64,000 nucleotides of DNA, taken from contig ML680053.1 of assembly GCA_007922225.1 (NCBI GenBank), positions 12,169,036 to 12,233,035 on the forward strand, given 5' to 3'. This document shows positions 11,990 through 21,429 of this stretch, in pieces. This stretch comes from Emydura subglobosa. Its lineage: Eukaryota; Chordata; Testudines; Chelidae. Under the pieces are notes generated by a model that searched no databases, was not told where the DNA came from, and saw only the letters and a program-made list of their open reading frames with translations. The first letter of the stretch is position 1, and every line of letters begins with the position of its first letter. Position numbers and translations under genes: made by a program.

Positions 11990-14676
11990 AACTCTGCCCG
12001 GATGCGAGTGGACAGAGGAACGGAAGTAGGCCCTACAGTCGCAGAGCGCCCCTCCAGCTAACCTCCTTTCCCTGGTCTTGTAGATGGTCATTTTGGCCAG
12101 GGCGAGGAGGAGGTTGACGAGGAGATCCCGCGATTTTGTGAGGCCACAGATGGGATGTGTGTATAAAAACAAGTGTGGGGAGAAGTGCAGCCAGAACCTC
12201 AGTAGGAGGTTCTGGAGGAGCCAGAACAGGGGCTGCCAGCCTGGCGCACTCGAGATAAACATGCGCCAGGGTCTCCCTCACGCCGCAAAAGGGGCAGGTG
12301 TCAGGGTGAGGGGTGAACCGCACCAAGAACACGCCTGTGCTCACGGCTCCGTGAAGGAGCTGCCAACTGATGTCCCCGATGGGCCGTGGGGCCAGGGTGG
12401 AGTAAAGACTGGCCCACTGGGGATCCTCACCCTCCGCAGGAGGCAACAGGTCCTGCCATTTGGTGTCAGGGCAGGACACGAGGGCGAGGAAGTGAAGGGT
12501 GTGGAACACGAGTGTGTAGAGATGGTTCCTCGGCGCGGTCCGAAAGAGGACTGGCTGCAGGTCGTGCAGCCGGCTTGGTGCGTGGGGAGAGGGCAGACGG
12601 GGGGGCTCGTGGGGCTGGGTAAAGCACCGGAGGGCTTGAAACACGGGTGGGAGGGAGCTCGTCCACCACCTGGCCCCTACCATTAGGCCAGAGCTCTTGA
12701 TCCAGTTCACCTGGGTGCAGGAGGGTGCCGAGTAGATGGCCAGGCAAGCCTCCAACCACGCCAGGTCGCCCGGGGCCTGGAGCGCGAGAAGCACATCATC
12801 GGCATACACTGACAGGACCAGCCACAGCTCTGGCTCATGGAGCACCAACCCCGTCAGCCTCCGGCGAAGGAGATGGAGGAAGGGCTCGATGACCAGAGTG
12901 TACGGCTGGCCCAGCAGCGGGCAGCCTTGACATATTCCTCACCCGCAGTTGACCAGTTTGGTCAGGGTCCAGTTGAGCTTGACCATGGAGGCATACAGCA
13001 CCTGGAGAAAACCCACGAAGCGGGGCCCGAAGCCAAACACCTTCAGGGTGCCCAGGAGGTACCCATGGTCTATCCTGTTGAATGCCTTCTCTTGGCCCAC
13101 AGACAGGAGGATGAACGACAGGCCATCCCTACACCCAAGCTCCAGGAGATCCCAGACCAGATAGAGGTTTTAGAAGATGGTGCAGCCCAGGACGGGGTAG
13201 ATTTGGTTGGGATAGACCATGTCCTGCAGCACGGACCCCAGCCTTAGCGAGAGGGCCTTGGCCACAATTTTATAGTCCGTGCCGAGGAGTGAGACGGGAC
13301 GCCAATTCTGAAGGTCGCGGAGGTCCCCCTCATTGGGCAGCAGGGCAAGCACAGCTCGCCTGCACAAGACGGGGAGCACTCCGCTGCCCTCGGACTCAGC
13401 CCACACAGCTGAGGACGTCCCAGAATGCGCGGTAGAACTCCATGGTCAGGCCATCCATGCCCAGGGGAACCGGGGAGAAGAGGCTAGCATAGAAGGCCCT
13501 GGCCCTTCTGTGCATCTCCGCCGGGTCCGTGAGGGGGCCTTCCGGGTCCCCCTCCTTTTCTCCAGGGCATAGAAGCAACGGGAGCTGCTATCCATCTCCC
13601 GAAGGAGATGGATGAGGGATTGAACGAAGGCACCCCGAGCCTGAACATCTTCGAGCGCCTGGAGCTCCTACCACTTCTCCCAGCACGCTCAGCAGAGGGA
13701 TGGATCCTCGGGCTGGCAGCAAGACACCTCTCCAGCACTAAGACCTCCCGCTCCAGCTGCTCTATCCCTGCATCCCGCCGCCAGCTGGCCCCGCAGAAGA
13801 GCCTGGCATGCACCTTCCCCATGTCCCACCAGCGTCGCGCTGAGGAAAAGGCGTGCTTCTGCTCCCGCTAGGCCAGCCAGAACTCCTGGAAGGATGCCAC
13901 AAAGCCCACGTCCTCCAGCAGGCTGTTGTTAAAGTACCAGTAGGCCAGCCCCTGCCTCTCCGCAGTGAGAGAGACTGTCACGGTCACCAAGTATTGATCT
14001 GAGAACGGGGCTGGCCGTACGTCGGAGGAGTGAGCCTGCGAGACATGGTGACGGGAAAGGTAGATGCTGTCCAACCGGGAGTAGCTTGACTGGTCTTCCC
14101 CCATTTGGACAAAGGTGAAGGTGCCAGATGTCCACCAGGACAATCCCCCGGAGAACATCCGCGGAGTGGACAATCCCCTGGAGAACATCCGCGGTGGCCT
14201 GGCAGTGCTCAGTCCCCGGGCGATCCCATTCCTCGAGGGTGGTGTTAAAGTCCCCGCCCAGGATCAGGCATTCGCGTGGATCCAGGGCTGAGGAAGGCAG
14301 ATGCCTGCTGGAAAAACCACACCCGCTCTGGGCCCGCATTCGGGGCATACATGTTGACAAGAGTCAATGCCAGCCCCTCTATGCAGTCCCGGAGGTGCAG
14401 CAGGTGGCCTGATACGACCTCGGTAACCCCCAGCCCCTCGGGCTGCAGGTCAGGGGAGAACAGGGTGGCCATTCTGCCCGTGTAGGCGGAGAGGTGACTA
14501 AGGAACACCACGTCCCCCCACTCCAGCCACCAGCTGGCATTGACGGCTGGATCCGTATGGGTCTCCAGCAGGAGCACCACAGAGTATCCCCCCTCCCGAA
14601 GGACAGAGAGCACCTGGCTCCTGCGGAGACCCTTCCTACAGCCCCTGGTATTTAAGGTTGCAAAGGTGACAGGCAT
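11990..14676 (-). pseudogene. Tx1-like LINE ORF2 (APE endonuclease + reverse transcriptase), broken
   Basis: ORF2 starts at 14676 (MPVTFATLNTRGC), typical of an APE endonuclease N-terminus. The endonuclease motifs LLLETHTD and GGDFN (14244-14258) are visible but lie in different frames. A 30-bp in-frame tandem duplication lies at 14138-14197. RT motifs follow: NWRPVSLLGTDYKIVAKAL near 13260-13320 and the catalytic YADD at 12795-12806. The region after YADD jumps quickly into the C-terminal region, suggesting an internal deletion near 12600-12680. The C-terminal finger CPFCGVRETLAHVYLEC ends the protein near 12240-12300. Several frameshifts rule out activity. Confidence 0.75.
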
Positions 14677-14715
14677 TATGAGGAGGGCTGGGTGGGATGC
14701 TTGTGGGCAGGAGCA

Positions 14716-15820
14716 CTAGGCCATCAGGGCGTCACGGAAGCTGCGGGCCCACTGGTAGGCCATAGTGTCCTGCCGCCCGGTCCCAGCGGGTGGTTCGGAT
14801 GACAAGGGGGGCAGGAAGGTTTCCGGCCAGGGACTCCTCGAGGAGGGACTCCAGGAGGAAGATGGTGTGGCCCACATCTGCTGCCACAGCGTCCTCGGCC
14901 GGTGCCGCTTGCTGGGTGCCGGCAGGGGGTGCGACGGAAGGCCCGGCTCCAGCAGCCCCCTTCCTGGATTTGCAGGGGCTCTCTCCCCGCTCAGTAGTGA
15001 GAGGGAGGGAGTGCTGGGCTCCGGCCTTGCGCTTGCTGTGCTTGCCCTGCACGAGCACCCAGCCCTCCGAGGTGGAGGGCCGAGCAGTGGGGGCAGGACC
15101 AGGGGGCAAGAGTGCAGGGATTGGGTCTTGGGAAAGCGGGGTGGGGCAGCGGGGCAAGGAGAGGCCTCCCCCCAGGGCGAGCCCCCTCCGGTGCCCGACA
15201 ATGGCGGCCTTGGCTCCCTCTCCTCTGCAGGCCCCACCAGACTGAGCCGGGTGGCAGCGGGGCCCGCCCGCTCGCCTGGGCATGCCGGGGGGGACACTCC
15301 CAGGGCCCAAGTAGAGGTGATGTCCCGCAACGAAGGAGGGGTGGCCACAGGGACCGGATGGCAGGCACCCTCCTGGGTCCCGGGAGTCCCGGGTCTCCCT
15401 TCTTGCTGGGCCAGGGGGCAATCCCTCCGGACGTGCCTGTCGCCCGGCAGAGGTAGCACCGGGCCTCCCCAGTCGAGTAGTGGACCGGTACCGGGCCCCT
15501 TGATGGGGCACCAGAAACGACCCTTTGAGTGCCTCTTCGCCACATGCCGCTGGCCTGGAGAGGATATGGCAGAGGGCAGGGTCCTTACAGCTGAGGGGAA
15601 GTAGGCTGATGGTGGAGAGGGGCTTCCCCAGGGTGGAGAGGAGAGGCAGAAGGGCTGCGTTGGGGAGGAAGGGCGGGACAGAGGTGAGGACCACCCCTAC
15701 GCCCAGGTCCTCCAGGGGCTCCATGGGGATGTGGACGCACCCCACCGCCAGGCCCGTCTCCACCACCTCCTGGGCAGCGGCCTCAGATGCCAGGAAGAAG
15801 TGGGGGGGAAAGAGAAAGAA
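14716..15820 (-). pseudogene. Tx1-like LINE ORF1 (nucleic-acid-binding protein), broken
   Basis: The predicted product is the LINE RNA-binding protein. The N-terminal part shows MEPLEDLGVGVVLTSVPPF and PNAALLPLLSTLGKP. A CCHC zinc knuckle (CYLCRATG, then, in another frame, HVRRDCPLAQ) lies around 15413-15470; the frame change between the two halves shows an indel inside the knuckle. The C-terminal half is Pro/Ala/Gly-rich and low in complexity. It ends at a stop at 14716, about 39 bp before the ORF2 start. The frameshifts make it nonfunctional. The start is approximate because the upstream frame is disrupted. Confidence 0.65.
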
Positions 15821-15990
15821 GCTGGAAGAAGGCTGGTGGTGAAAGGAGGAGAGACTCCCCCAGACTATGAGAAAGCGCCTCTCTGCAGTCGAGAGACAGA
15901 GAAGGAAAAACCCCAGCCACAGCCTGCAGGGAGGACGGATGTGGCTCTGATCCTCTCAGGGCTTTACCACCACTTCTAAAGCCCCGTGCA

Positions 15991-16344
15991 GGAGCTATAG
16001 AAAGATACCTCCCGGGGCCCTGGGATATACACCGCCTGGAACTACCCGCCCTCCTGTGAGATTTAAGGGCACTCCTCAGGCCTGAATTAGGGCTGGCACC
16101 CCAAACGCTCTGCTAAAGAAGTGCCGGGGGGCAAGGACAAAAGACTTGTCCAGGTTGGGGCAGAGTTACCACAGGCCCTGCTGCCAAAGGAGACTGTGGA
16201 TACCACACAGTGTAATACATGGCTGCTTCAAAACAGTTCTAGACAGGCACACCACTGCAGGCCAAGTAGATAATAGTGTCTGTCTCCAAGACTCTGGTTC
16301 AAACTATGCCTGGTATTTTTCTTTTAAGATTTAGGCACCGCCTT
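15991..16344. other. Short noncoding stretch between LINE copies
   Basis: The first 150 bp may be the 5' UTR of the Tx1-like LINE (still GC-rich). The rest is unclassified. Confidence 0.35.
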
Positions 16345-16700
16345 CCAAAAGTATACTGACAAATTGGAGGGAGCTCAGAGAAGAGCAACAAAAAGATAAG
16401 GGGGATGCAGAGACTGAAAGAGCTAAATATCTATGTCTCGGCTAATTAGTAACTAAAGGAAGATTGGATAACAGACTACAAATATTTGACGGGTGTGAAA
16501 GCCAAGTTGCAAGAGTATTTATATAGAAGCATACTCTGAACTATAACTAGGAGTATTGGGATGAAGTTAAGATAAGGAAAATGCAGGCTGTGTAGTAGAA
16601 AAATCTTCCTGGAGTATTGGTTTATGGAATAGCCTGTCCCGGGATGTGGTGGAAGCTCAGTTGCTTGGAATTTTTAGAACTAGCCTTGATTAGAGCACTA
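16345..16700 (+). mobile_element. Degenerate CR1-type LINE 3' fragment
   Basis: Plus-strand segments 'tgacaaattggagggagctcagagaagagcaac' and 'ggaatagcctgtcccgggatgtggtggaagc' match the order of the end of CR1 ORF2 (the KLE.VQRR.. and WN.LP.EVVE regions) seen in better copies in this window. No open frame remains. Confidence 0.55.
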
Positions 16701-16704
16701 AATT

Positions 16705-16970
16705 CATAGATTTTTAGGCCAGAATGGACCACTATGATCACCTAGTCTGAGCTCCTATAGAAAACAGGCTGTACAATTTTACCCAGTAATTCCTGCATTA
16801 AGACCATCACTTCACTAGATCATGTCTTTTAGAAAGGCATCCAGTCTGAATTTTAAGACATCAAGTGACAGAGAAGCCACCGCATCCCTTAAATTGATCC
16901 AATAGTTAATTATCCTGCCTGTTTAAAGTTTAAAGTTTAAAGTGCTTTGTTTCTAGTCTAAATTTAATAC
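16705..16970 (-). mobile_element. CR1 3'-end fragment, opposite orientation
   Basis: 'ttcatagatttttaggccagaatggaccactatgatc' is the reverse complement of the CR1-family tail also present in plus orientation at 51.52-51.61 kb. It directly abuts the plus-strand fragment, giving a tail-to-tail pair. A 7-bp unit (gtttaaa) is repeated three times at about 16921-16942. Confidence 0.6.
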
Positions 16971-19771
16971 AGTGTCAGATTCCAGTAATTAGACCTAACT
17001 ATGCCTTTTTTCTGCTACAGTAAGAGTACTAGAAAATACATTGTAGGGAATAATCCTGCAGTGGCAGGGGATGGCACTGAATGAGCTAGTTTCGTCTTTT
17101 CCATCTCTTACCGCTGTGTCTTGATGAGCTATCCTGTGTGCAAATACCACACAGGAAAGTATAAATTCATTCTAGGAATAATGCAATTGCCAGCGGCTCT
17201 AATCTCCGGCAGTGCTGGGCAACTGCTGTTCCCATTGATGCAGTAATAGGCAATAGGCCAATGCTCAGAACCAAACACTCAGAATCAAGCCCTGGGCTAC
17301 TTTTACTGCTGAGCAAATGATGGGTTCAATCCTGCAATTTACTACCTTGCGTAGCTCCAGTGAGGTAGACAATTGACCTAGTCATGCGAGTAAGCACTAT
17401 ATTTAGTAGTAAGTTCAGTGACCATTTAAGTGGGGAGCCATATAAGAACTCAGACTGATAAATTTGCAGGATCTTCCCCTTTTAATGTTGCCCTAATATT
17501 AAACCAAGCCTATCCATTTGTTTTGTAATACAAAAGGGCATTTTCCAAAATAAAACCCAGAGCAGCTCTGGAACTTCACTTACCCCCTCTGCTACTTTGG
17601 ATATTTGTATTTTGTTCACAGTGGCCATAGACAGTCAGAGTAAAAGAAACAAAACAAAACACCACTTCTGTTCACTGCACGTCCCCAATCAAATTTATTT
17701 CCCTCTTATTTTCAAGAAACTTGTTTTTTACATCAGCCAGCTGCGTTATTCATGGTGGCTTTAAAACCAGAATTGTGCTGATTTGAATTTATAGTGTTGC
17801 TTACAGAAGTTATTTTCTATTTACATCAGTCAACAACTAAAGCTCCTTAGACTCCCCCGCCCCGACACTAGAACTCAGATGGAAATTTCTGTTTGTTATT
17901 GAGTACTGTCCTGACCTTCATTGAGATTCTTGGAGTTTAGCAGTCCACTTTAAGTTTAGGAAGTCACTTGATCAATGCATACAAACACAGTACTGTAATT
18001 CTCTCTGTCATGTGTGATAACTCAGAAATTGTGTTAGTCATTGAATACTACTACTTGGTGTAATTGCTTTCAAACCTTCTGCCTGCCTGACTGAAAGCTA
18101 CATCATATGATCCAACAGCACATGATTAGCAGTTTAATACAGTCTCTGGAACAAGGCATGCAAAAGAAGTTTTTTAAAACTGTGAATACGTCTCATCAGA
18201 GGTGCTGCATCGGTTTTTAAGTGTTACTATCATGCATTCAGACTGGTCTAGTATGAACTATTCTGTCTCTTAGAGATGTTGATTTTTTAAAAATATAGTT
18301 ATAACTAGTCCTTGACAAGCAACTATAACTCATGTTGTCCCAACCATTTAAATTTTCAGTGAAACAAACTAGACATTTGCATACTTAGTATCATAAAACC
18401 ACAGGATTATATAGATTTATACAAATATCTGGGGTTGTGCATTTTTACATAAACCAGCTTCTGTGGTGGTAGTATTATAAGTTTTGATAGTACAGTGCCA
18501 AATTCAGAGCTCAGATATGAGCTAGCTTGTCTGTCTACACCAAATACACAAGTATATAAAATCCCCTTATTCAAAAAGAATGCTAAGAATTTTCTTATTT
18601 CACTGTACTCAAGAGGTGTAATTCTAGAGTAAGTCAACAAAACTAAAATGCAGGTCAGAAGTCAGAATGTAAGTAGCGTGGATAAAATGTTCTCTTCAGT
18701 TCCTTATTTTAAAGGTAACTTCTTAATTCATTTGAGTGAAAAAAGCCTTCCTTTGTGTTGTAAAAAATTTTGAGCTGGAGTAGTATTTAAGGTTCCTCTC
18801 TTATATACTCTAAATGAAAAATTGGTACTGGCATCACGGTAAATATGCTATTGAGACATATTTGCATTTTGCTCACTGCAACCCAATTAATAGTTATAAA
18901 GAAAAAGACTGTGAAAATGAAAACTCATGGTTTTAATTGGAAGCAAAATATAGGACTATGCAAAAAATCTTTCCCAAAATATCTATTGCAACAATGTGGA
19001 ATTAGTCTGTTTAAAAAATGGAAATAAAACAGGCATGACTGGATATTGTTCCTCTTTTCATTCTTTTTCTAGTGATGCAGAGTAATTTACCAAATATTGT
19101 TTTGTATTCCCATAAAATATCTAGGAAATATTAGCAAACCAGTTATTAACAAGTGAGGTTATTCCTCAAATAGAAATAGTGATTTTTTAAAAATGGTGTG
19201 ATTGCACTGAAAAAAACACAGAAAAGAAAAAAAAATCTAAGAAGTTTGCTAAAATAACCCAGCAATGGCTCTTTTTTGGTTAATAACTATAAAAATCACA
19301 TTAAAAATCCTGATGAGTCTTTTCCTCCAGAAAACACACAACGAGAAGGCCATTTCTCCCACTTCCACCAAAAATAGCCAAACCCCAAAACTTCTTAAGG
19401 TTGTCCGGCAAGGTGGACGACAACAATTTGAATGAGAGGAAAAGTAATAAGTGATAAGAGAGACTGTGAATGTGCCCGTCACAGTGTGAGTGTACATGGG
19501 TGGGGAAGAAGATGAGCGATACTAGACGGAACTGAGTTAGCACTGAATCCCCAAGTGGAGGGAGTACTCCCCACCTTGGGGGAGCTCTGAAGTTTTGGCT
19601 AACCTGAGGTGTTCTTTCCTAGGTCTCCCATTGTTTATAAAGCGTCAGTAGTTCCCACTTCAAGGCCCAATGCTGTTTTGGGTTAATACGTTGTGCAGCA
19701 CTAGACAGAGGGATGTGTGGAAAGGGAATTGGACCCCTCCCTCTATCACTTTCCTTCCCCTTTGTACTCAC
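16971..19771. other. AT-rich RAB38 intron 1 proximal part
   Basis: No exon, LINE or LTR is recognisable in these 2.8 kb. The sequence is A/T-rich and looks like ordinary intron. It begins directly after the RAB38 exon 1 donor when read on the minus strand. Confidence 0.55.
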
Positions 19772-19976
19772 CAGCAATATCCCAGAGCTGCAGCCTTACC
19801 ACGGTCTCAGCATCCCAGTTGAGCACCTTCAAGGCAAAGTCCACCCCAATGGTGGCCCGATAGTTGGGGGAGAAGTTCTGGTGGACATAGCGCTTGATGA
19901 TGCTGGTTTTGCCCACACCCAGGTCCCCAATCACCAGCAGCTTGTAAAGATGCTCTTTCTGACTAGGCTTCTGCAT
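19772..19976 (-). CDS. RAB38: RAB38 coding exon 1 (codons 1-68 plus one base)
   Basis: RAB38 is a Rab-family small GTPase that acts on membranes of lysosome-related organelles such as melanosomes, where with RAB32 it directs delivery of melanogenic enzymes. The exon opens with ATG at 19976 (MQKPSQKEHLYKLLVIGDLG). It contains the P-loop GDLGVGKTS (about residues 16-24), the switch I/effector stretch RATIGVDFALKV and the start of the G3 box WDIAG. KEHLYKLLVIGDLGVGKTSI distinguishes the RAB38/RAB32 group, and YRATIGVDFALKVLNWD favours RAB38 together with linkage to CTSC. The donor is G|GTGAGTAC (intron starts 19771), phase 1, splitting the Gly codon of the G3 box. The C-terminal exons with the remaining switch II, NKCD box and prenylation cysteines lie outside the recognised sequence. 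The exon is intact. Confidence 0.93.
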
Positions 19977-20629
19977 CTTCCCTGCTGCTGCTCTCTGATT
20001 GCATGCTCTGCTGGTGGGATCCTGCCAGGCTGAGGGGGAGAGAGGGAGTGAGGAATGAGGGAGGGAAGAAAAGAAGGGAGGTGGACACTCCCTCCCCTAG
20101 CACAGAAGCAGCAACGCCCAGACCCAGCAGCCAGTCCAGCTGGAGGATGAAAGAAGCATGAGTACAAATCAAGCAGGAAAAGTCTCTCAACAAAGTTTTT
20201 TGCAGAGTTTAGTGTGAGGTGTGTCTGTGGGGTGAGTAATACTACAGGGGCTAAAGGGTTTGCATGGAAGATAGTGGAATAGACAGCCCTGGCCATGTGT
20301 CACTGCTTGCTGCAGGGAGAATCCCTTGTGAGTGAATGAAATTTAAGGCAGTTTTTAAGAACTCTCATCCTTTAATAATGGATATTTTCCCCTTTGTGTG
20401 TTTCAACAAACATGCAAAAAATATCAGGCATTAAAAAAAAGAAGAAAAAAAAATGTCCTTTCAGACCATCAGTGCTTGACAAAGACCTGATGTACACTTA
20501 AAAGTTTTACTGATATACCTAAGGATAAGGGTGTGGGGCTTTTTAACCAAAATTGTTATACTCATAAAAGCCGTAGTGTGGAAGCAGTTATGCCAGTATA
20601 AAAGTGATTTATTCCCTTTCCCTGTATAG
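19977..20629 (-). promoter_or_regulatory. RAB38: RAB38 5' UTR and proximal 5' flank (inferred)
   Basis: This segment must contain the 5' UTR and probably the promoter, but no TATA box or initiator can be fixed by eye. A purine-rich GA tract lies at about 20033-20080. A CATGTG E-box is at 20294-20299; such boxes can bind MITF/USF, and MITF control of RAB38 in pigment cells is known, but the flanks do not match the full M-box, so this is only a candidate. The segment itself is not CpG-rich. Confidence 0.35.
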
Positions 20630-21011
20630 CAGGGGTGGGGAACCTTTTTGTTGCCAAGGGCCTGATGGTGAACCTTTTTGTTGCCAAGGGCCTGATGGTG
20701 GCCCTGGCGGCGGGCGGGGATTCGGCGGCAGGGGGGGGATTCGGCGTTGGCACAGTTACGTGTGGGGCGGTGCCCGCCGCCGAAATGCCGCCGCCGTTTC
20801 CGCCTTTTCGGCGGCGCGGTTTTGCAGTGTCCGCAGGGTTCCGTGGGGCAGTAACCGCCTCCGGACTCCACCCGCCGCCGAAAATGGGCAGACAGCGGCA
20901 GGGTTTCGGCGGCAGGGTTTCGGCGGCGCGCACTTCCTGCCCTCCCGCGGGCCGGATCAAATTCTTTCGCGGGCTGGATCCGGCCCGCGGGCCGGAGGTT
21001 CCCCACCCCTG
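20630..21011. mobile_element. hAT-like nonautonomous element, GC/CpG-rich
   Basis: The element is 382 bp with perfect 16-bp terminal inverted repeats (CAGGGGTGGGGAACCT) and a perfect 8-bp target duplication ctgtatag (20622-20629 and 21012-21019). The 8-bp duplication and the CAGGG...-type TIR are hallmarks of the hAT superfamily. A 30-bp block is duplicated in tandem at 20641-20670 and 20671-20700. The interior is very rich in CGG/GCC and CpG, unlike the AT-rich flanks. Open frames across it are a by-product of this composition and encode no known domain. It lies about 650 bp upstream of the RAB38 start codon. Confidence 0.9.
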
Positions 21012-21420
21012 CTGTATAGGAATAGTTATACAAATATAAAGCATCTTTATCCCAATATGACTGTATCCACTTTAGAGGATTTGTACCTCTTTAACTATAC
21101 TGGAAGAATTAACATGGTACACCCTTTAAGGGTAGACAAGCTCATAGATGCTGAATGCAGCACACAACCGATTTAGCAAAGATCTGTTTTGTTGCTCTTC
21201 CTGCTCATAGAACTGGAATCTAAAAATGAAACATGATGCACATCAGGTCCAGCAGCATTTTCCTGGGATGCTGATAAACTGCACTCATGGAAAACAAGAC
21301 AGTATTGCAGAATAAACTCTGTTTGCCAAAGTCAAAAGCCCCAACCTTGCAAAAATATATGTGCATGCTTAACTTTACACAGGGCAAGTAGTCTCATTGG
21401 CTAGACTAGGGAGCCTAGGC
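21012..21420. other. Noncoding stretch between hAT-like element and CR1
   Basis: Apart from the right target duplication (21012-21019) I see no element or gene here. Confidence 0.5.
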
Positions 21421-21429
21421 TTTCATTTT

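Larger units (their letters stand above)
11830..15990 (-). mobile_element. Near-complete degenerate Tx1-like (L1/Tx1 clade) LINE
   Basis: Two consecutive coding regions on the minus strand form the element: a zinc-knuckle ORF1 and an APE endonuclease/reverse transcriptase ORF2, separated by about 39 bp. The RT motif order (NWRPVSLL, TDYKIVAKAL, YADDVLL) and a C-terminal CPFCG...H...C cluster fit Tx1-like LINEs. The element is much more GC-rich than the intron around it. It runs in the same direction as RAB38. Both ORFs are broken. Ends are approximate: the 3' end is taken near 11830 and the 5' end near 15990. Confidence 0.8.

Noticed and set aside
12084..12686. 200-codon plus-strand frame
   Set aside because: Antisense shadow of the LINE ORF2, which has real RT and finger motifs on the minus strand.
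14765..15604. Long plus-strand frame over the GC-rich block
   Set aside because: Antisense shadow of the LINE ORF1 with the zinc knuckle on the minus strand.
1..19771. Search for RAB38 exons 2 and 3
   Set aside because: No stretch with the rest of switch II, NKCD or the C-terminal cysteines was recognised by eye; they are likely beyond the left edge, though a short exon could be missed.
20461..21176. Several long overlapping frames on both strands
   Set aside because: They come from the CGG/GCC-rich hAT-like element, which lowers stop-codon frequency; no domain is visible.
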